Shown piece by piece: positions 25,708 to 34,512 of a stretch of 64,000 nt of DNA. Made by a program: the position numbers and the translations under genes. A model generated the notes under the pieces. The model searched no databases and was not told where the DNA came from. It saw only the letters and a list, made by a program, of their open reading frames with translations. The stretch covers positions 1 through 64,000 of the forward strand of contig DATJSH010000156.1 of NCBI GenBank assembly GCA_035504235.1, read 5' to 3'. This stretch comes from DATARH01 sp035504235. GTDB taxonomy: Bacteria > Pseudomonadota > Alphaproteobacteria > ATCC43930 > CGMCC-115725. Position 1 is the first letter of the stretch. Each line of letters starts with the position of its first letter.

Positions 25708-25980
25708 GCCGACCGCCGATCCTGCGTTTCGAGGCGAGGCGGTGGCGCACCGTTCCCGCCTCGCGTTCGAAGAGCGCATGGCCCAGAGCCGCCTGAAGTA
25801 AGCCAGCGCTACGACTTCTTGACGCGCCTCCGGCGTGCGCCGTACCGTCGCGGGTGAGTACGTGGCGGGTATCCGTGGCATCTCCGCGGGACCCTGCGAA
25901 AACAAGACCCCTGGAAAGGAGCGCTTCGCTATCGGCAAGTTCACCCCCGGCAACGGCCGGCATGGAGGAGGGAGGTCAGC
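25708..25980. other. Intergenic region between binding protein and amidohydrolase
   Basis: 273 bp. Apart from the GGAGGAGGGAGG ribosome-binding stretch just before the amidohydrolase, I see no promoter, repeat or RNA element I can support. Confidence 0.3.
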
Positions 25981-27129
25981 ATGGCGTCGTGGAAACTGAT
26001 TTCGGCGGACTCCCATATCGTCGAGCCGCCGGACATGTACACTGGCCGGTTTTCGCCGAAATTGCGGCAACGAGCGCCGCATATGGAGCGGCGCAAGACC
26101 CCGACCGGCCGCGAATACGATGCCTGGATGCTCGAAGGCCAGCAGGTCGGCACTTTGGGCGCGGTGATTCAGGCCGGTCAGCGTTTCGAGGACCCCTCGG
26201 CGATCGATTTTCTCGGCGTTTGGGAGGATGTCCGCAAGGGTGCCTACGATGCCGACGCTATGATCGCCGAGAACGAGGAGGACGGCATCTGGGGCTCGGT
26301 GCTGCAGCCGAGCCAAGGCCTTTTCTGGTACCGCGTGCCCGATACCCAGCTTCTCAACGAAATTTGCCGCGTCTACAACGACTGGATCGCCGATTTCTGC
26401 AAGCCGCATGCGAAGCGGCTGAAGGGCATCGCGATGCTCAATCTCGATGATCCCGATGCTGGAGCCGCCGAACTTGAGCGGGTCGTCAAGATGGGGCTGG
26501 TCGGCTCGTTCATCCCGGTCTCGCCGCAGCCCAACAAGCCCTATTCGAGCCCGATCTACGACAGATTTTGGGCGACGGCGCAGGAGCTCAAACATCCGCT
26601 TCTGATGCATATCGGGACGCCGCGCAACGGCGTTCCGGCTAATGAATTCACCATGGACCTGACTGAGTTGACCGGCGCCGGCCGTTCGACGACCGATTAT
26701 TGGGTGCGCTACTCGCTCGGCTCGATGCTGTTCGCCGGCGTGTTCGACAAATTCCCGGGCCTCAAGATCGGCTCGGTCGAGCACGAGGCGTCGTGGATCC
26801 CGCATTGGCTGAAGCAGATGGACTTCACCTATGTCGAGCGGCCGGTATTCACCAAGGGCTGGCGCTCCGAACAAGGGTTGATGCCGAGCGACTACTGGAA
26901 GAAAAACATGTTCGTCGAGTTCATGGAGGATGACCTCGGCGTGGTGCTGCGCGAGCACATCGGCGTCGATAACATGCTGTGGGGTAGCGACTACCCGCAC
27001 GCCGAGGCGACCTTCCCGCGCTCGCAGCAGTTCATCCAACGCATGTTCAAGGGTGTGCCCGACGCGGATCTGCAAAAGATCACGTCGTTGAATGCCGCGA
27101 AGATGTTCGGCTTCGAGCTGGCCGCCTAA
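25981..27129 (+). CDS. Amidohydrolase 2 family metal-dependent hydrolase/decarboxylase
   Basis: 382 residues, ATG preceded by GGAGGAGGGAGG. It is a TIM-barrel of the aminocarboxymuconate-semialdehyde decarboxylase group. A metal site at the first strand reads SADSHIVEPPDMY (D-x-H rather than H-x-H), with further ligands in PLLMHIGTPRNG and SVEHEASWIPHW, and the last-strand aspartate in MLWGSDYPHAEATF. These enzymes hydrolyse or decarboxylate cyclic or aromatic acids. The upstream binding protein and downstream Rieske ferredoxin suggest a small catabolic group, but the substrate is unknown. Confidence 0.85.
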   Translation: MASWKLISADSHIVEPPDMYTGRFSPKLRQRAPHMERRKTPTGREYDAWMLEGQQVGTLGAVIQAGQRFEDPSAIDFLGVWEDVRKGAYDADAMIAENEEDGIWGSVLQPSQGLFWYRVPDTQLLNEICRVYNDWIADFCKPHAKRLKGIAMLNLDDPDAGAAELERVVKMGLVGSFIPVSPQPNKPYSSPIYDRFWATAQELKHPLLMHIGTPRNGVPANEFTMDLTELTGAGRSTTDYWVRYSLGSMLFAGVFDKFPGLKIGSVEHEASWIPHWLKQMDFTYVERPVFTKGWRSEQGLMPSDYWKKNMFVEFMEDDLGVVLREHIGVDNMLWGSDYPHAEATFPRSQQFIQRMFKGVPDADLQKITSLNAAKMFGFELAA

Positions 27130-27131
27130 GT

Positions 27132-27217
27132 CGTCATTGAGAGCGTAGCGAAGCAATCTCGCGCAGGGTGGATGCTCCCATAGAGATTGCTTCGTCGCTC
27201 CGCTCCTCGCGATGACG
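27132..27217. repeat. Intergenic palindromic repeat (REP-like)
   Basis: Inverted repeat with arms at 27132-27160 (CGTCATTGAGAGCGTAGCGA, continuing AGCAATCTC) and 27183-27217 (GAGATTGCTTCGTCGCTCCG, ending GATGACG). The CGTCATTGCGAGCG...GAAGCAATC consensus is a well-known short palindromic unit in Bradyrhizobium-like and other alphaproteobacterial genomes. It fills the whole gap between the amidohydrolase and Rieske genes, ending 9 bp before the Rieske start. Confidence 0.75.
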
Positions 27218-27226
27218 GATTAATTC

Positions 27227-27538
27227 ATGGAAGAAGGCTTTGTCGCGGTCGCGAAGGTGGCGGAGATCGCCCCCGGCACAATGACGTTTGTCGCGGTCGA
27301 GCGCGAGCGGATCGTGCTGGCGCATGTCGATGGGCAGTTTTACGCGCTGCGCGATGTCTGCGGCCATCGCAACGCCCCGCTGTCGCGCGGCACGCTCACC
27401 GGATGCGTCGTCGAATGCCCGCTGCATTTCGCGCAATTCGATATCCGCGACGGCAGGTATCTCGACGGCCCCTATTCGGCCGATGTTCCCGCCTATGAGT
27501 GCCGGGTGGAGGACGACACGGTGTATCTGCGACGGTGA
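27227..27538 (+). CDS. Rieske 2Fe-2S ferredoxin
   Basis: 103 residues. The Rieske cluster ligands are visible as DVCGHRNAPLSRG (Cys45, His47) and ECPLHFAQFDIRDGRY (Cys64, His67). It is a stand-alone soluble ferredoxin of the kind that supplies electrons to ring-hydroxylating or other oxygenases, similar to NirD/BphF-sized proteins. No signal peptide or membrane anchor is present. There is no clear ribosome-binding site: the leader is an intergenic palindrome, so expression may depend on read-through from the amidohydrolase. It converges on the Sel1-repeat gene with an 7-bp gap. No oxygenase gene is adjacent. Confidence 0.9.
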   Translation: MEEGFVAVAKVAEIAPGTMTFVAVERERIVLAHVDGQFYALRDVCGHRNAPLSRGTLTGCVVECPLHFAQFDIRDGRYLDGPYSADVPAYECRVEDDTVYLRR

Positions 27539-27545
27539 CGCGGCT

Positions 27546-30116
27546 TCAGCGGGTCGTCGCCAAATTCGCCAGCCGGGTCTTCGCCGCGGCAAGGCCGTGC
27601 GCCGCCGCCGCCTCGTACCAACGGTTCGCCGCCGTCGGATCCGCCTCGGTCCCGCGCCCCGAGGCCAATAGGTCTCCCAGCATCATCTCGGCCTCAGGCA
27701 ATTGCTGCTCGGCCGCCTTGGCGCACCAGACAAAGGCTTCCGTGTCGTCCTGTTCGACGCCGTCGCCTTTGGCCAGCATTACCGCCAGATTGTACTGGCC
27801 GAGCCGGTCGCCTTGTTCGCCGGCGCGGCGATACCATTTCGTCGCCTCGGTAAGGTCGACCGAGACGCCCTGGCCGGTGCAATACATGACGGCGATCTGC
27901 ACTTGTGCGCCGGCATGCCCTTGTTCGGCGGCGAGCCGGAACCACACGGCGGCCATCTCCTCGCTGCGCGGCACGCCCTGGCCGCGCATGAGAATTCGCC
28001 CAAGGAAGAGCTGGGCGTCGAGGTATCCGGCCTCGCCGGCGGCGCGATAAAGCCGCATCGCCTCGTCGCCGCTGCCCTGCTGCATCCGCAGATGGCCGAG
28101 CTGGAGGAGCGCCGGCAGGTGGTTGCGGTCGACCGCCTTTGTCATCAGCGCTTCGGCCTGCGCTACGTCGCGCTCGACCCCCTGGCCGTTCAGGTAAAGC
28201 TGCGCCAGCACCAGCATGCCGTCGACATCGTCGGCCGCGACCGCGCGCTTCAGCCATTCCGCCGCGGTGGCCGGGTCGGCAGCGACGCCTTCTCCGGCAA
28301 GGCAGAGTTGTGCCAACCGTACTTGCGCCTTGGTCATGTTCTGCTCGGCGGCCAGCCGGAACCACTCCGCCGCGCGCGCGGTGTCGCGCTCGACCCCGCT
28401 GCCGTTGAGGCAGAATGTTCCGATATTGAATTGAGCGAGCGCGTGCCCCTGCTTGGCGGCAAGCTCAAACCACTTCGCCGCCTCGCTGAGCCGCGGCGCA
28501 ACGCCTTCGCCGCGCGCGTAGAACGTCCCGACCGCGAATTGCGCGTCGGCGATCCCGTTATCCGCGGCTAGGCGATACCAGTTCACCGCCTCGAACTTGT
28601 TCGCGGTCGAGCCTTGGCCGGCGCTGTACATCTGCGCCAGCGTCATGATCGCCGGCGAATGACCGGCGCGCGCTGCTTGCCGAAAGCAGGTCTCCGCGGC
28701 GATGAGGTTTTGCGGGATGCCGTCGCCGTGCCAGTGCATCAGTCCCAGGCTGAAGCGCGCCCGTGCGTTGCCGCGCTGCGCCGCTTGCTCGAACAGTTCG
28801 GCCGCCTTAACCGGGTCGCGTCCGATGCCCGCGCCGGACAGGTACATGAGCCCGAGCGCGAGCTGCGCGCCGTCATGGTTGTCCTTCGCCGCCTTACGAT
28901 AGTGTTCGGAGGCCGCGGTAAGGTCGGTCTCGACCCCGTACCCGTTGGCGTACAGCACGCCGAGACCGAATTCGCCCTCGGCATTGCCGTTCGACGCGGC
29001 GGATTCGTACCAGTAGCGCGCCTCGTCGTAATCGACATCGCAGGCGATACCGCGCGAATAGAGGATCGCAAGGCTGGCTTGCGCCGCCGGATGACCCTGC
29101 TCGGCAGCGCTGCGCGCCCAACGGAACGCTTCCGCCTCGTCCTGCTCGACGGCGACGCCATTGGGAAAAAACAGCGCGAGGTCGCGATCGGCGGTAGCCT
29201 GGTCCGTGCCTGACGCCACGCGATACCACTCACCCATCCCGCTGCGTTCGCCGCGGCCGTATTGATAAAACAGGCTGAGCTGGTACTGCGCTTCGGGGTG
29301 ACCTTGTTCGGCGGCGCGGCGATACCACAGCGCGGCGTCTGCCGAATTCGCCACGACACCCTCGCCGCGGGCGTAAAGCTCTCCCAGCCGGTATTGCGCT
29401 TCCCGGTTTCCCTCGTCAGCTGCCCGCGACCACAGGCTGAAGGCGGTCGCGAAATCCTTTTGCTCATAGGCTTCTAGCGTACCGGGGATCGCCGGGTCGG
29501 GCGACGGAGGAATCCTCGCGTGGCCTTGCGCTCCGGATGGGGGCTGCTTTCCGATCGACAGCTCCGGCAGCGGTTCGGCCGGCAGCGCCGCCACCGGTGC
29601 GACAGGCTCGCTGGGAACCTCGGGTCCTGGCGGCGGGAGGGCCTCTGACTCCGAAGAGGCAAGCGCCCGAGATGGCAAGGCAGCCGGGGCGGGTTTCGCT
29701 GCCGTCGGCTCAGGGTTAGTTGTCGCAACGGGCTCGATGAATTCGGGCTCGTAGATCGTCTCGGGGAACGATGCGAGCGTCATCCCGCTATTCGGCAACG
29801 GCGGAGCTGGCGGGGCCGGCGCGGTCTCTGCCAGCAAGGCCTCCGGCGGCGGGTCGGCGGTGGGTGCCGGTTTGGTGCGATCGAGCGAGGTGATGCGTCG
29901 GGCGATATAGCGCGCAGGGTGATCGAGCGGGTTATCGTGCCCCTGGGCGTTATCGGCTTCCGGCTTCGATTCGGCAGCCGGTGTGCCGTCTACCTCACCG
30001 CGCGCGTGAACCACCCTGAGGTGCCGGGCACGCGCGGCGAGGAATCGCCGGGCAAGCGAGTCGATCTCGTTGTTCGGCGGTGAATTCGCCGCGGGATGAT
30101 CGTCAGTGTCCGACAT
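27546..30116 (-). CDS. Large Sel1-repeat (tetratricopeptide-like) protein
   Basis: 856 residues. The N-terminal ~220 residues are low-complexity and rich in P, A and E, with no signal peptide (MSDTDDHPAANSPPNNEID). The rest consists of about 17-18 consecutive Sel1-like repeats of ~36 residues, with recurring patterns such as EAQYRLGELYARGEGV, DAQFAVGTFYARGEGV and GAQVQIAVMYCTGQGV. Some copies are degenerate (TADRDLALFFPNG, PALLQLGHLRMQQ). Such solenoids mediate protein-protein contacts. Its start overlaps the stop of the HlyD-type adaptor at one base, so it belongs to the secretion operon and may act as a cytoplasmic scaffold or chaperone for export; that role is inferred. Confidence 0.85.
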   Translation of the reverse strand: MSDTDDHPAANSPPNNEIDSLARRFLAARARHLRVVHARGEVDGTPAAESKPEADNAQGHDNPLDHPARYIARRITSLDRTKPAPTADPPPEALLAETAPAPPAPPLPNSGMTLASFPETIYEPEFIEPVATTNPEPTAAKPAPAALPSRALASSESEALPPPGPEVPSEPVAPVAALPAEPLPELSIGKQPPSGAQGHARIPPSPDPAIPGTLEAYEQKDFATAFSLWSRAADEGNREAQYRLGELYARGEGVVANSADAALWYRRAAEQGHPEAQYQLSLFYQYGRGERSGMGEWYRVASGTDQATADRDLALFFPNGVAVEQDEAEAFRWARSAAEQGHPAAQASLAILYSRGIACDVDYDEARYWYESAASNGNAEGEFGLGVLYANGYGVETDLTAASEHYRKAAKDNHDGAQLALGLMYLSGAGIGRDPVKAAELFEQAAQRGNARARFSLGLMHWHGDGIPQNLIAAETCFRQAARAGHSPAIMTLAQMYSAGQGSTANKFEAVNWYRLAADNGIADAQFAVGTFYARGEGVAPRLSEAAKWFELAAKQGHALAQFNIGTFCLNGSGVERDTARAAEWFRLAAEQNMTKAQVRLAQLCLAGEGVAADPATAAEWLKRAVAADDVDGMLVLAQLYLNGQGVERDVAQAEALMTKAVDRNHLPALLQLGHLRMQQGSGDEAMRLYRAAGEAGYLDAQLFLGRILMRGQGVPRSEEMAAVWFRLAAEQGHAGAQVQIAVMYCTGQGVSVDLTEATKWYRRAGEQGDRLGQYNLAVMLAKGDGVEQDDTEAFVWCAKAAEQQLPEAEMMLGDLLASGRGTEADPTAANRWYEAAAAHGLAAAKTRLANLATTR

Positions 30117-31492
30117 CAGGGCTCACGCATCGCTTGATCCATGCCGCGCACGACGCCGCCCAGCAGATAGGCGAACAGCGAGCGCGTACCGATATGGATG
30201 TCGCCGGAAAGGGTGATGCCCGGAACCAAACGGAAATTCTCCGGCACGTGGCGCAGCTTGATTGGGCCGAGCGTCACCCGCACCTTGTAATACGCCTCTG
30301 TCGGCTGTCCGTTGTCATCGGTGGTGAAGGCGCCTTCGCTGATTGACTTGACCTTGCCGTCAACCGTGCCGTGCTCGACAAAGTCATAGGCGCCGAGCTT
30401 GATGGTCACGTTGTCGCCGACCCGGATGAAGCCGATGTCGCGCGACTGGATGTTGACCTCGGCCTCCAGCGGCGACTTCATCGGCGCCAGATACAGTAGC
30501 GGGTCGCCCGCATTGAGCACCGATTGCGCCGAGAGCTTAGCTACTCTCAGCACCATGCTGTCTTCCGGCGCCTCGAGCCGGACGAGGTCTTGGTGTTTGG
30601 TGGCCTTGGTCAATTGCTCGGCGGCAGCGTCGCGATTGCCTTGCGCGGTGAGCAGTTCTTGGCTGACCTGGCCGTACCATTGCTGGACGTAGGCGTCACG
30701 CGTCGATTTTACCGCGTCGAGCTCGTGCTGCGTCTCGATGATGGCGTTTTTGTCGAATTCGAGCGCGCGCTCGATTTCGAGCTTCTGGTCGGTCGCCGCC
30801 AGCAGGTTGAGCCGGCTACCGACCTGTGCCGCGGCCAGCGTCGCGCGCATTTGCTCGATCTGTTGGGAAATCTTGGCGCGGTCGCCGTAGCGCGCTCCGT
30901 CGTTCTGATACTTGGCAATCGTTGCTTGGTCTTGTGCGATTTGGTCGTTGTAGCTGCCCACCTGGGCGTCGAATTGCGCCTTGCGCTGCAGATAGTATTC
31001 GCGCTCGGCCACGATGAAGCTGTTGGCGACCGGATCGGTCGAGGGAGCCATGTCGAACGGCTTTTGCGCGAGCTCGGCCTGGCAGCGGGTGATCTCGGCG
31101 TTGTAGTTGGCAACCTGCGATTTGAGCGCGCCGACATCGGCGGTGGTAAAAGTGGGATCGAGCGTCGCCAGCAACTGCCCCTTCTTGACTGTGTCGCCTT
31201 CGCCGACGTTGATCGTTTTAATGATCGAAGGGTCGAGAGCCCCCAGCACCACGGTGGGATCGACCGTCACGATCTTGCCGGCCGTCGAGGTGACGACCCG
31301 ATCGACACGCATGCACAAAGTGACCACGATCAGGCAGACAAACAACGCCGCCAGCACCGTCAGGGTGATATGCGCCCTTGACGGCTCTGGGCCTTCGAGA
31401 ATTTCGGCGGTTTCGGACTGGTAGACCTGGATCTCGCGATCCGGCGCGGCCAGCTCAAGCCTTGCCGGCAGGGCGGAACGAAATAACTTCAT
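30116..31492 (-). CDS. HlyD-family type I secretion adaptor
   Basis: 458 residues, starting at MKLFRSALPARLELAAPDRE inside the 3' end of the ABC exporter gene (38-bp overlap), which indicates coupled translation. One TM helix (ITLTVLAALFVCLIVVTLCM, residues ~40-60) leads into the periplasm. First lipoyl half: GALDPSIIKTINVGEGDTVK. A long coiled-coil hairpin follows (ALKSQVANYNAEITRCQAEL to ATKHQDLVRLEAPEDS). The second lipoyl half and beta-barrel follow, with the HlyD signature region near VNIQSRDIGFIRVGDNVTIK. It links the inner-membrane exporter to an outer-membrane TolC-type channel, not encoded here. Confidence 0.9.
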   Translation of the reverse strand: MKLFRSALPARLELAAPDREIQVYQSETAEILEGPEPSRAHITLTVLAALFVCLIVVTLCMRVDRVVTSTAGKIVTVDPTVVLGALDPSIIKTINVGEGDTVKKGQLLATLDPTFTTADVGALKSQVANYNAEITRCQAELAQKPFDMAPSTDPVANSFIVAEREYYLQRKAQFDAQVGSYNDQIAQDQATIAKYQNDGARYGDRAKISQQIEQMRATLAAAQVGSRLNLLAATDQKLEIERALEFDKNAIIETQHELDAVKSTRDAYVQQWYGQVSQELLTAQGNRDAAAEQLTKATKHQDLVRLEAPEDSMVLRVAKLSAQSVLNAGDPLLYLAPMKSPLEAEVNIQSRDIGFIRVGDNVTIKLGAYDFVEHGTVDGKVKSISEGAFTTDDNGQPTEAYYKVRVTLGPIKLRHVPENFRLVPGITLSGDIHIGTRSLFAYLLGGVVRGMDQAMREP

Positions 31493-33701
31493 GGGACTGC
31501 CTGGGGATGAGGTGCTGATGCTGCTGGTGCCACAGATTGCTGTATATGTCGCAACGGTCGACAAGGTCGCCGTGGGTGCCGATGTCGTAAACCTTGCCGC
31601 GTTCGAGCACGAGGATCGCATCGGCATTGACCAATGACGAGAGGCGGTGCGAGACGACGATCATCGTGCGGCCTTCGGCGATCCGATTGAGGTTGGCGTT
31701 GACGATGGCCTCGCTTTCCGCGTCGAGCGCGCTGGTCGCCTCGTCGAGGATCAGAATGCGCGGGTTGGTGATCAGCGCGCGAGCAATCGCCAGCCGTTGA
31801 CGCTGGCCACCCGACAGATTGGGCGAACCTTCGTAAATCCACGTTTCGTAGCCCGCCGGCAGACGCTCGATGAATTCTTCCGCGCCGGCCAGCCGCGCCG
31901 CCATCACCACGTCATCGAAGGTGGCGTCCGGTTTGCCGGAAGCGATCGTCTGACGAATCGTGCCGCTGAACAGGAAATTCTCCTGTGATACGACCCCGAA
32001 GCTTCCGCGCAAGTGGTTCACGTCGAACTGCCGCAGATCGGTACCGTCGATCTTGATCAGTCCCTCATAATTGCCGTGGAACAGCTGGAGCAGCCGGGTA
32101 ACGGTGGTCTTGCCCGAGCCGCTGCGTCCCATGATGCCGAACACCGAACCCTCGGGGATTGTAAAGCTAACCCCGTCGAGCGCCGGGTTGCTGGTCCCGG
32201 AATAGCTGAACCGGACGCCGGAAAACTCCACCCGGCCGACGATCGGCGTGCGGATGCCGCCCCGGCCGTGCCCCTCCTCGGGCTGCCGATTGACCAGCGC
32301 CGCGATGATCGCCACCGCGATCCGAGCCTCGTCGTATTGGGTAATCATTTGCGCCAGCTGTACCAGCGGCGAGGCGACGCGCTGTGATAACAGCATGAAT
32401 GCGAAGAGCGCGCCGACATAAACCTGCTGCTGCGTGCTGATCGCAAGGTAGACCGCGAGGGCGAAGACGCCGCTGGTCATGAACCGCTCGAGCGGTATGA
32501 CGACGCTTTGCACGACGTTTGCCGTTTCGCCTTCATCGAAGCGAAGGCGCGCCGCCTTGGCCACTTTGACGTCCCACTCCTGGCGACGTTTGGCGTCGAG
32601 CGCCAGCGCCTTGACCGTGCGGATGCCGTGCAGCGTCTCGATGAGAAACGAGTGTTTCTCGGTTTCGGCCGTTTCCACCGCGCTCGTCTTGCGCCGCAAT
32701 TCGGGCAGCCGAATGATGATCCAACCGCAAATCAACGCCGCCAAAGCGAGGACGAAGAACGTCAGCAGCGGACTGAAAAAAAACATGATCGGCAGGAAGA
32801 CGATCAGCACGAAGCTGTCGAGCGCCGTGCCGAAGAGCGCGCCGGTCAGGAAGCTGCGAACCCGGTGCATCTCGTTCATGTCGTGGGCGATTTCACCGAC
32901 GCTGGTCCGCTCGAAGAAATCGACCGGCAATCTGATCACCCGGTCAAAAATGTAGGGTGACAACTTGGCGTCCACGCGCTGCGTGACGTGGTGCACCAGA
33001 TAGCGGCGGAGATATCCGAATACGGTCTCGAAGGCGATCAGGACGACCATCGTCAGGCATAGGACCGCCAACGTGTCGAGGCTGCCGTAATAGAGCACGC
33101 GGTCAACCAGCAGGCGCCAGAACATAATCGGCGCCAGAGCCAACAGGCTCAGCATGAATGCTGAAATGCCGATGTCGCGGGCAATGCGCTTGTCGCGCAG
33201 CAACTGGCCGACGATCAGCCACAGCCCAAACGGCTGATCGTCGTCGCGCAGCCGATAGTCCCGCTTGAATAGCAGGACCTCACCGGTCCACGCCGCTGTG
33301 AAGCGCGCTTCGTCGAGGACGAGCGGGACGTTTTCGTGCGCGTTGGGGTCTTGCACCACGACGCGCGGGATTTCGGGCCCTTCGTGGACCTCGCGCAAAA
33401 CCATGGCATGGCCATTGCGCAGCAGCACGATCGCCGGCAGCGCCTTGCGAAGCTGCAGGAGCTGGCGCCAAGGCAGCTGAACGCTGCTGGCGCGCAGGCC
33501 GGAAGCGATGGCGATGTTGAGCAGCTGCGGAACCGAAGGCTGTCCGGGCTCGAGCAAGTGGTCATGGACCAACTGCGGCACCGACAGCTGTATTCCGTGA
33601 TGGCGCGCGACGATAACCAGCGATCCCAGCAGCGAAACGCCGGAAGCGGCGGTCGCGTCGGCGTGTGGCGACTCGATGAGGCTACTGTCGATGGCAACCA
33701 T
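31455..33701 (-). CDS. Type I secretion ABC exporter with cysteine-less C39-like domain
   Basis: 748 residues; ATG chosen because GGTGGGGG lies upstream (a GTG ten codons earlier is possible). Order: C39-peptidase-like domain (~20-150), a six-helix ABC exporter membrane domain (~165-450), then an ATPase with Walker A GRSGSGKTT, signature LSGGQRQRLAIARAL, Walker B ILILDEATSALD and switch His VVSHRL. In true peptidases a Cys precedes the first helix; here that region reads GVSLLGSLVIVARHHGI with no Cys, while the His (GHAMVLREV) and D-P (VQDPNA) remain. It is thus HlyB-like: the domain should bind an unprocessed substrate rather than cut a double-glycine leader. No substrate gene is visible nearby. 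Confidence 0.9.
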   Translation of the reverse strand: MVAIDSSLIESPHADATAASGVSLLGSLVIVARHHGIQLSVPQLVHDHLLEPGQPSVPQLLNIAIASGLRASSVQLPWRQLLQLRKALPAIVLLRNGHAMVLREVHEGPEIPRVVVQDPNAHENVPLVLDEARFTAAWTGEVLLFKRDYRLRDDDQPFGLWLIVGQLLRDKRIARDIGISAFMLSLLALAPIMFWRLLVDRVLYYGSLDTLAVLCLTMVVLIAFETVFGYLRRYLVHHVTQRVDAKLSPYIFDRVIRLPVDFFERTSVGEIAHDMNEMHRVRSFLTGALFGTALDSFVLIVFLPIMFFFSPLLTFFVLALAALICGWIIIRLPELRRKTSAVETAETEKHSFLIETLHGIRTVKALALDAKRRQEWDVKVAKAARLRFDEGETANVVQSVVIPLERFMTSGVFALAVYLAISTQQQVYVGALFAFMLLSQRVASPLVQLAQMITQYDEARIAVAIIAALVNRQPEEGHGRGGIRTPIVGRVEFSGVRFSYSGTSNPALDGVSFTIPEGSVFGIMGRSGSGKTTVTRLLQLFHGNYEGLIKIDGTDLRQFDVNHLRGSFGVVSQENFLFSGTIRQTIASGKPDATFDDVVMAARLAGAEEFIERLPAGYETWIYEGSPNLSGGQRQRLAIARALITNPRILILDEATSALDAESEAIVNANLNRIAEGRTMIVVSHRLSSLVNADAILVLERGKVYDIGTHGDLVDRCDIYSNLWHQQHQHLIPRQSHEVISFRPAGKA

Positions 33702-33801
33702 TCGCAAACCCCCACCAAAAGCCGAGACCACGGGTCTCGATCTTGGTCAGCCGACAGAGGGAGGCCAGGATCGACGCTCCCTCGCTCTTCATTCGCCGGC
33801 G

Positions 33802-34512
33802 CTACCGCTCGACCGATGTGTTGCAGACAAAACGGTACCCCCGGCGAAATTCAGTTTTTATCAAATGTTCGGTCGCTTCACCAAGCGAACGCAATTTCGT
33901 GCGCAGCCGGTTGACCACCACGTCGATCGCCCGATCGGTCGCCGGCCGGTGCTTGCCGTACAGCGCTTCGGCGAGCGCGGCGCGCGTCTGGATTTCCCAG
34001 GGATGACTGGCGAAATGGGCGAGGAGAAGGCTTTCCGCCGTCGTCAAGTGGATGGCCTTGCTATCCGGACCGAGCATCAAGTTCTGATGTGGCCGAAATG
34101 TGACGCCTGAGAACTCGACGATTTCGGCTTCGCGCGGCGCGCTGGGGGTGACCTGCCCATTCACTCGGACGATCTGCTGCAACACTTCATTAAACGCAAC
34201 GACATCGACGGGGCTGGCAATGCATTCCGCGGCGCCGGCAAACCGGTAGTCTTGCGCGTTGCGGGTATCCTCGCCGCATACGACGAGGATGGGTACGCTG
34301 CTTTGCCGGCGAATCTTCAAGATCATGCCAACGCCTCCGCCGTTTGCCTGGCGTAGGTCGAGCACGACGACGTCGGGCTTGCTCTCGCGCAATAAGGTGA
34401 AGAACCGGCTTTCGAGAGCCACCGGCTCCGGCGGGGTGCCGTCCTCCGAGGGTTCTCCTCCGGGGATGGAGAAGTCCTCGCGGGCAACGACTATGGTGGT
34501 TGCTACTGGCAT
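33802..34512 (-). CDS. OmpR-type winged-helix regulator with degenerate receiver
   Basis: 236 residues. The N-terminal ~120 residues have a CheY-like outline (PDVVVLDLRQANGGGVGM, VPILVVCGED) but depart from it. The paired acidic residues at the N-terminus are missing, the motif normally K-P-F-D reads SPVD, so the conserved lysine is absent, and an insertion rich in P, G and E occupies the first loop. The C-terminal ~100 residues form an intact winged helix (LTTAESLLLAHFASHPWEIQ, RAIDVVVNRLRTKLRSLGEA, IKTEFRRGYRFV). Phosphorylation control is unlikely. No histidine kinase is adjacent. It sits 100 bp upstream of the exporter on the same strand and is the likely local regulator. Confidence 0.82.
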   Translation of the reverse strand: MPVATTIVVAREDFSIPGGEPSEDGTPPEPVALESRFFTLLRESKPDVVVLDLRQANGGGVGMILKIRRQSSVPILVVCGEDTRNAQDYRFAGAAECIASPVDVVAFNEVLQQIVRVNGQVTPSAPREAEIVEFSGVTFRPHQNLMLGPDSKAIHLTTAESLLLAHFASHPWEIQTRAALAEALYGKHRPATDRAIDVVVNRLRTKLRSLGEATEHLIKTEFRRGYRFVCNTSVER

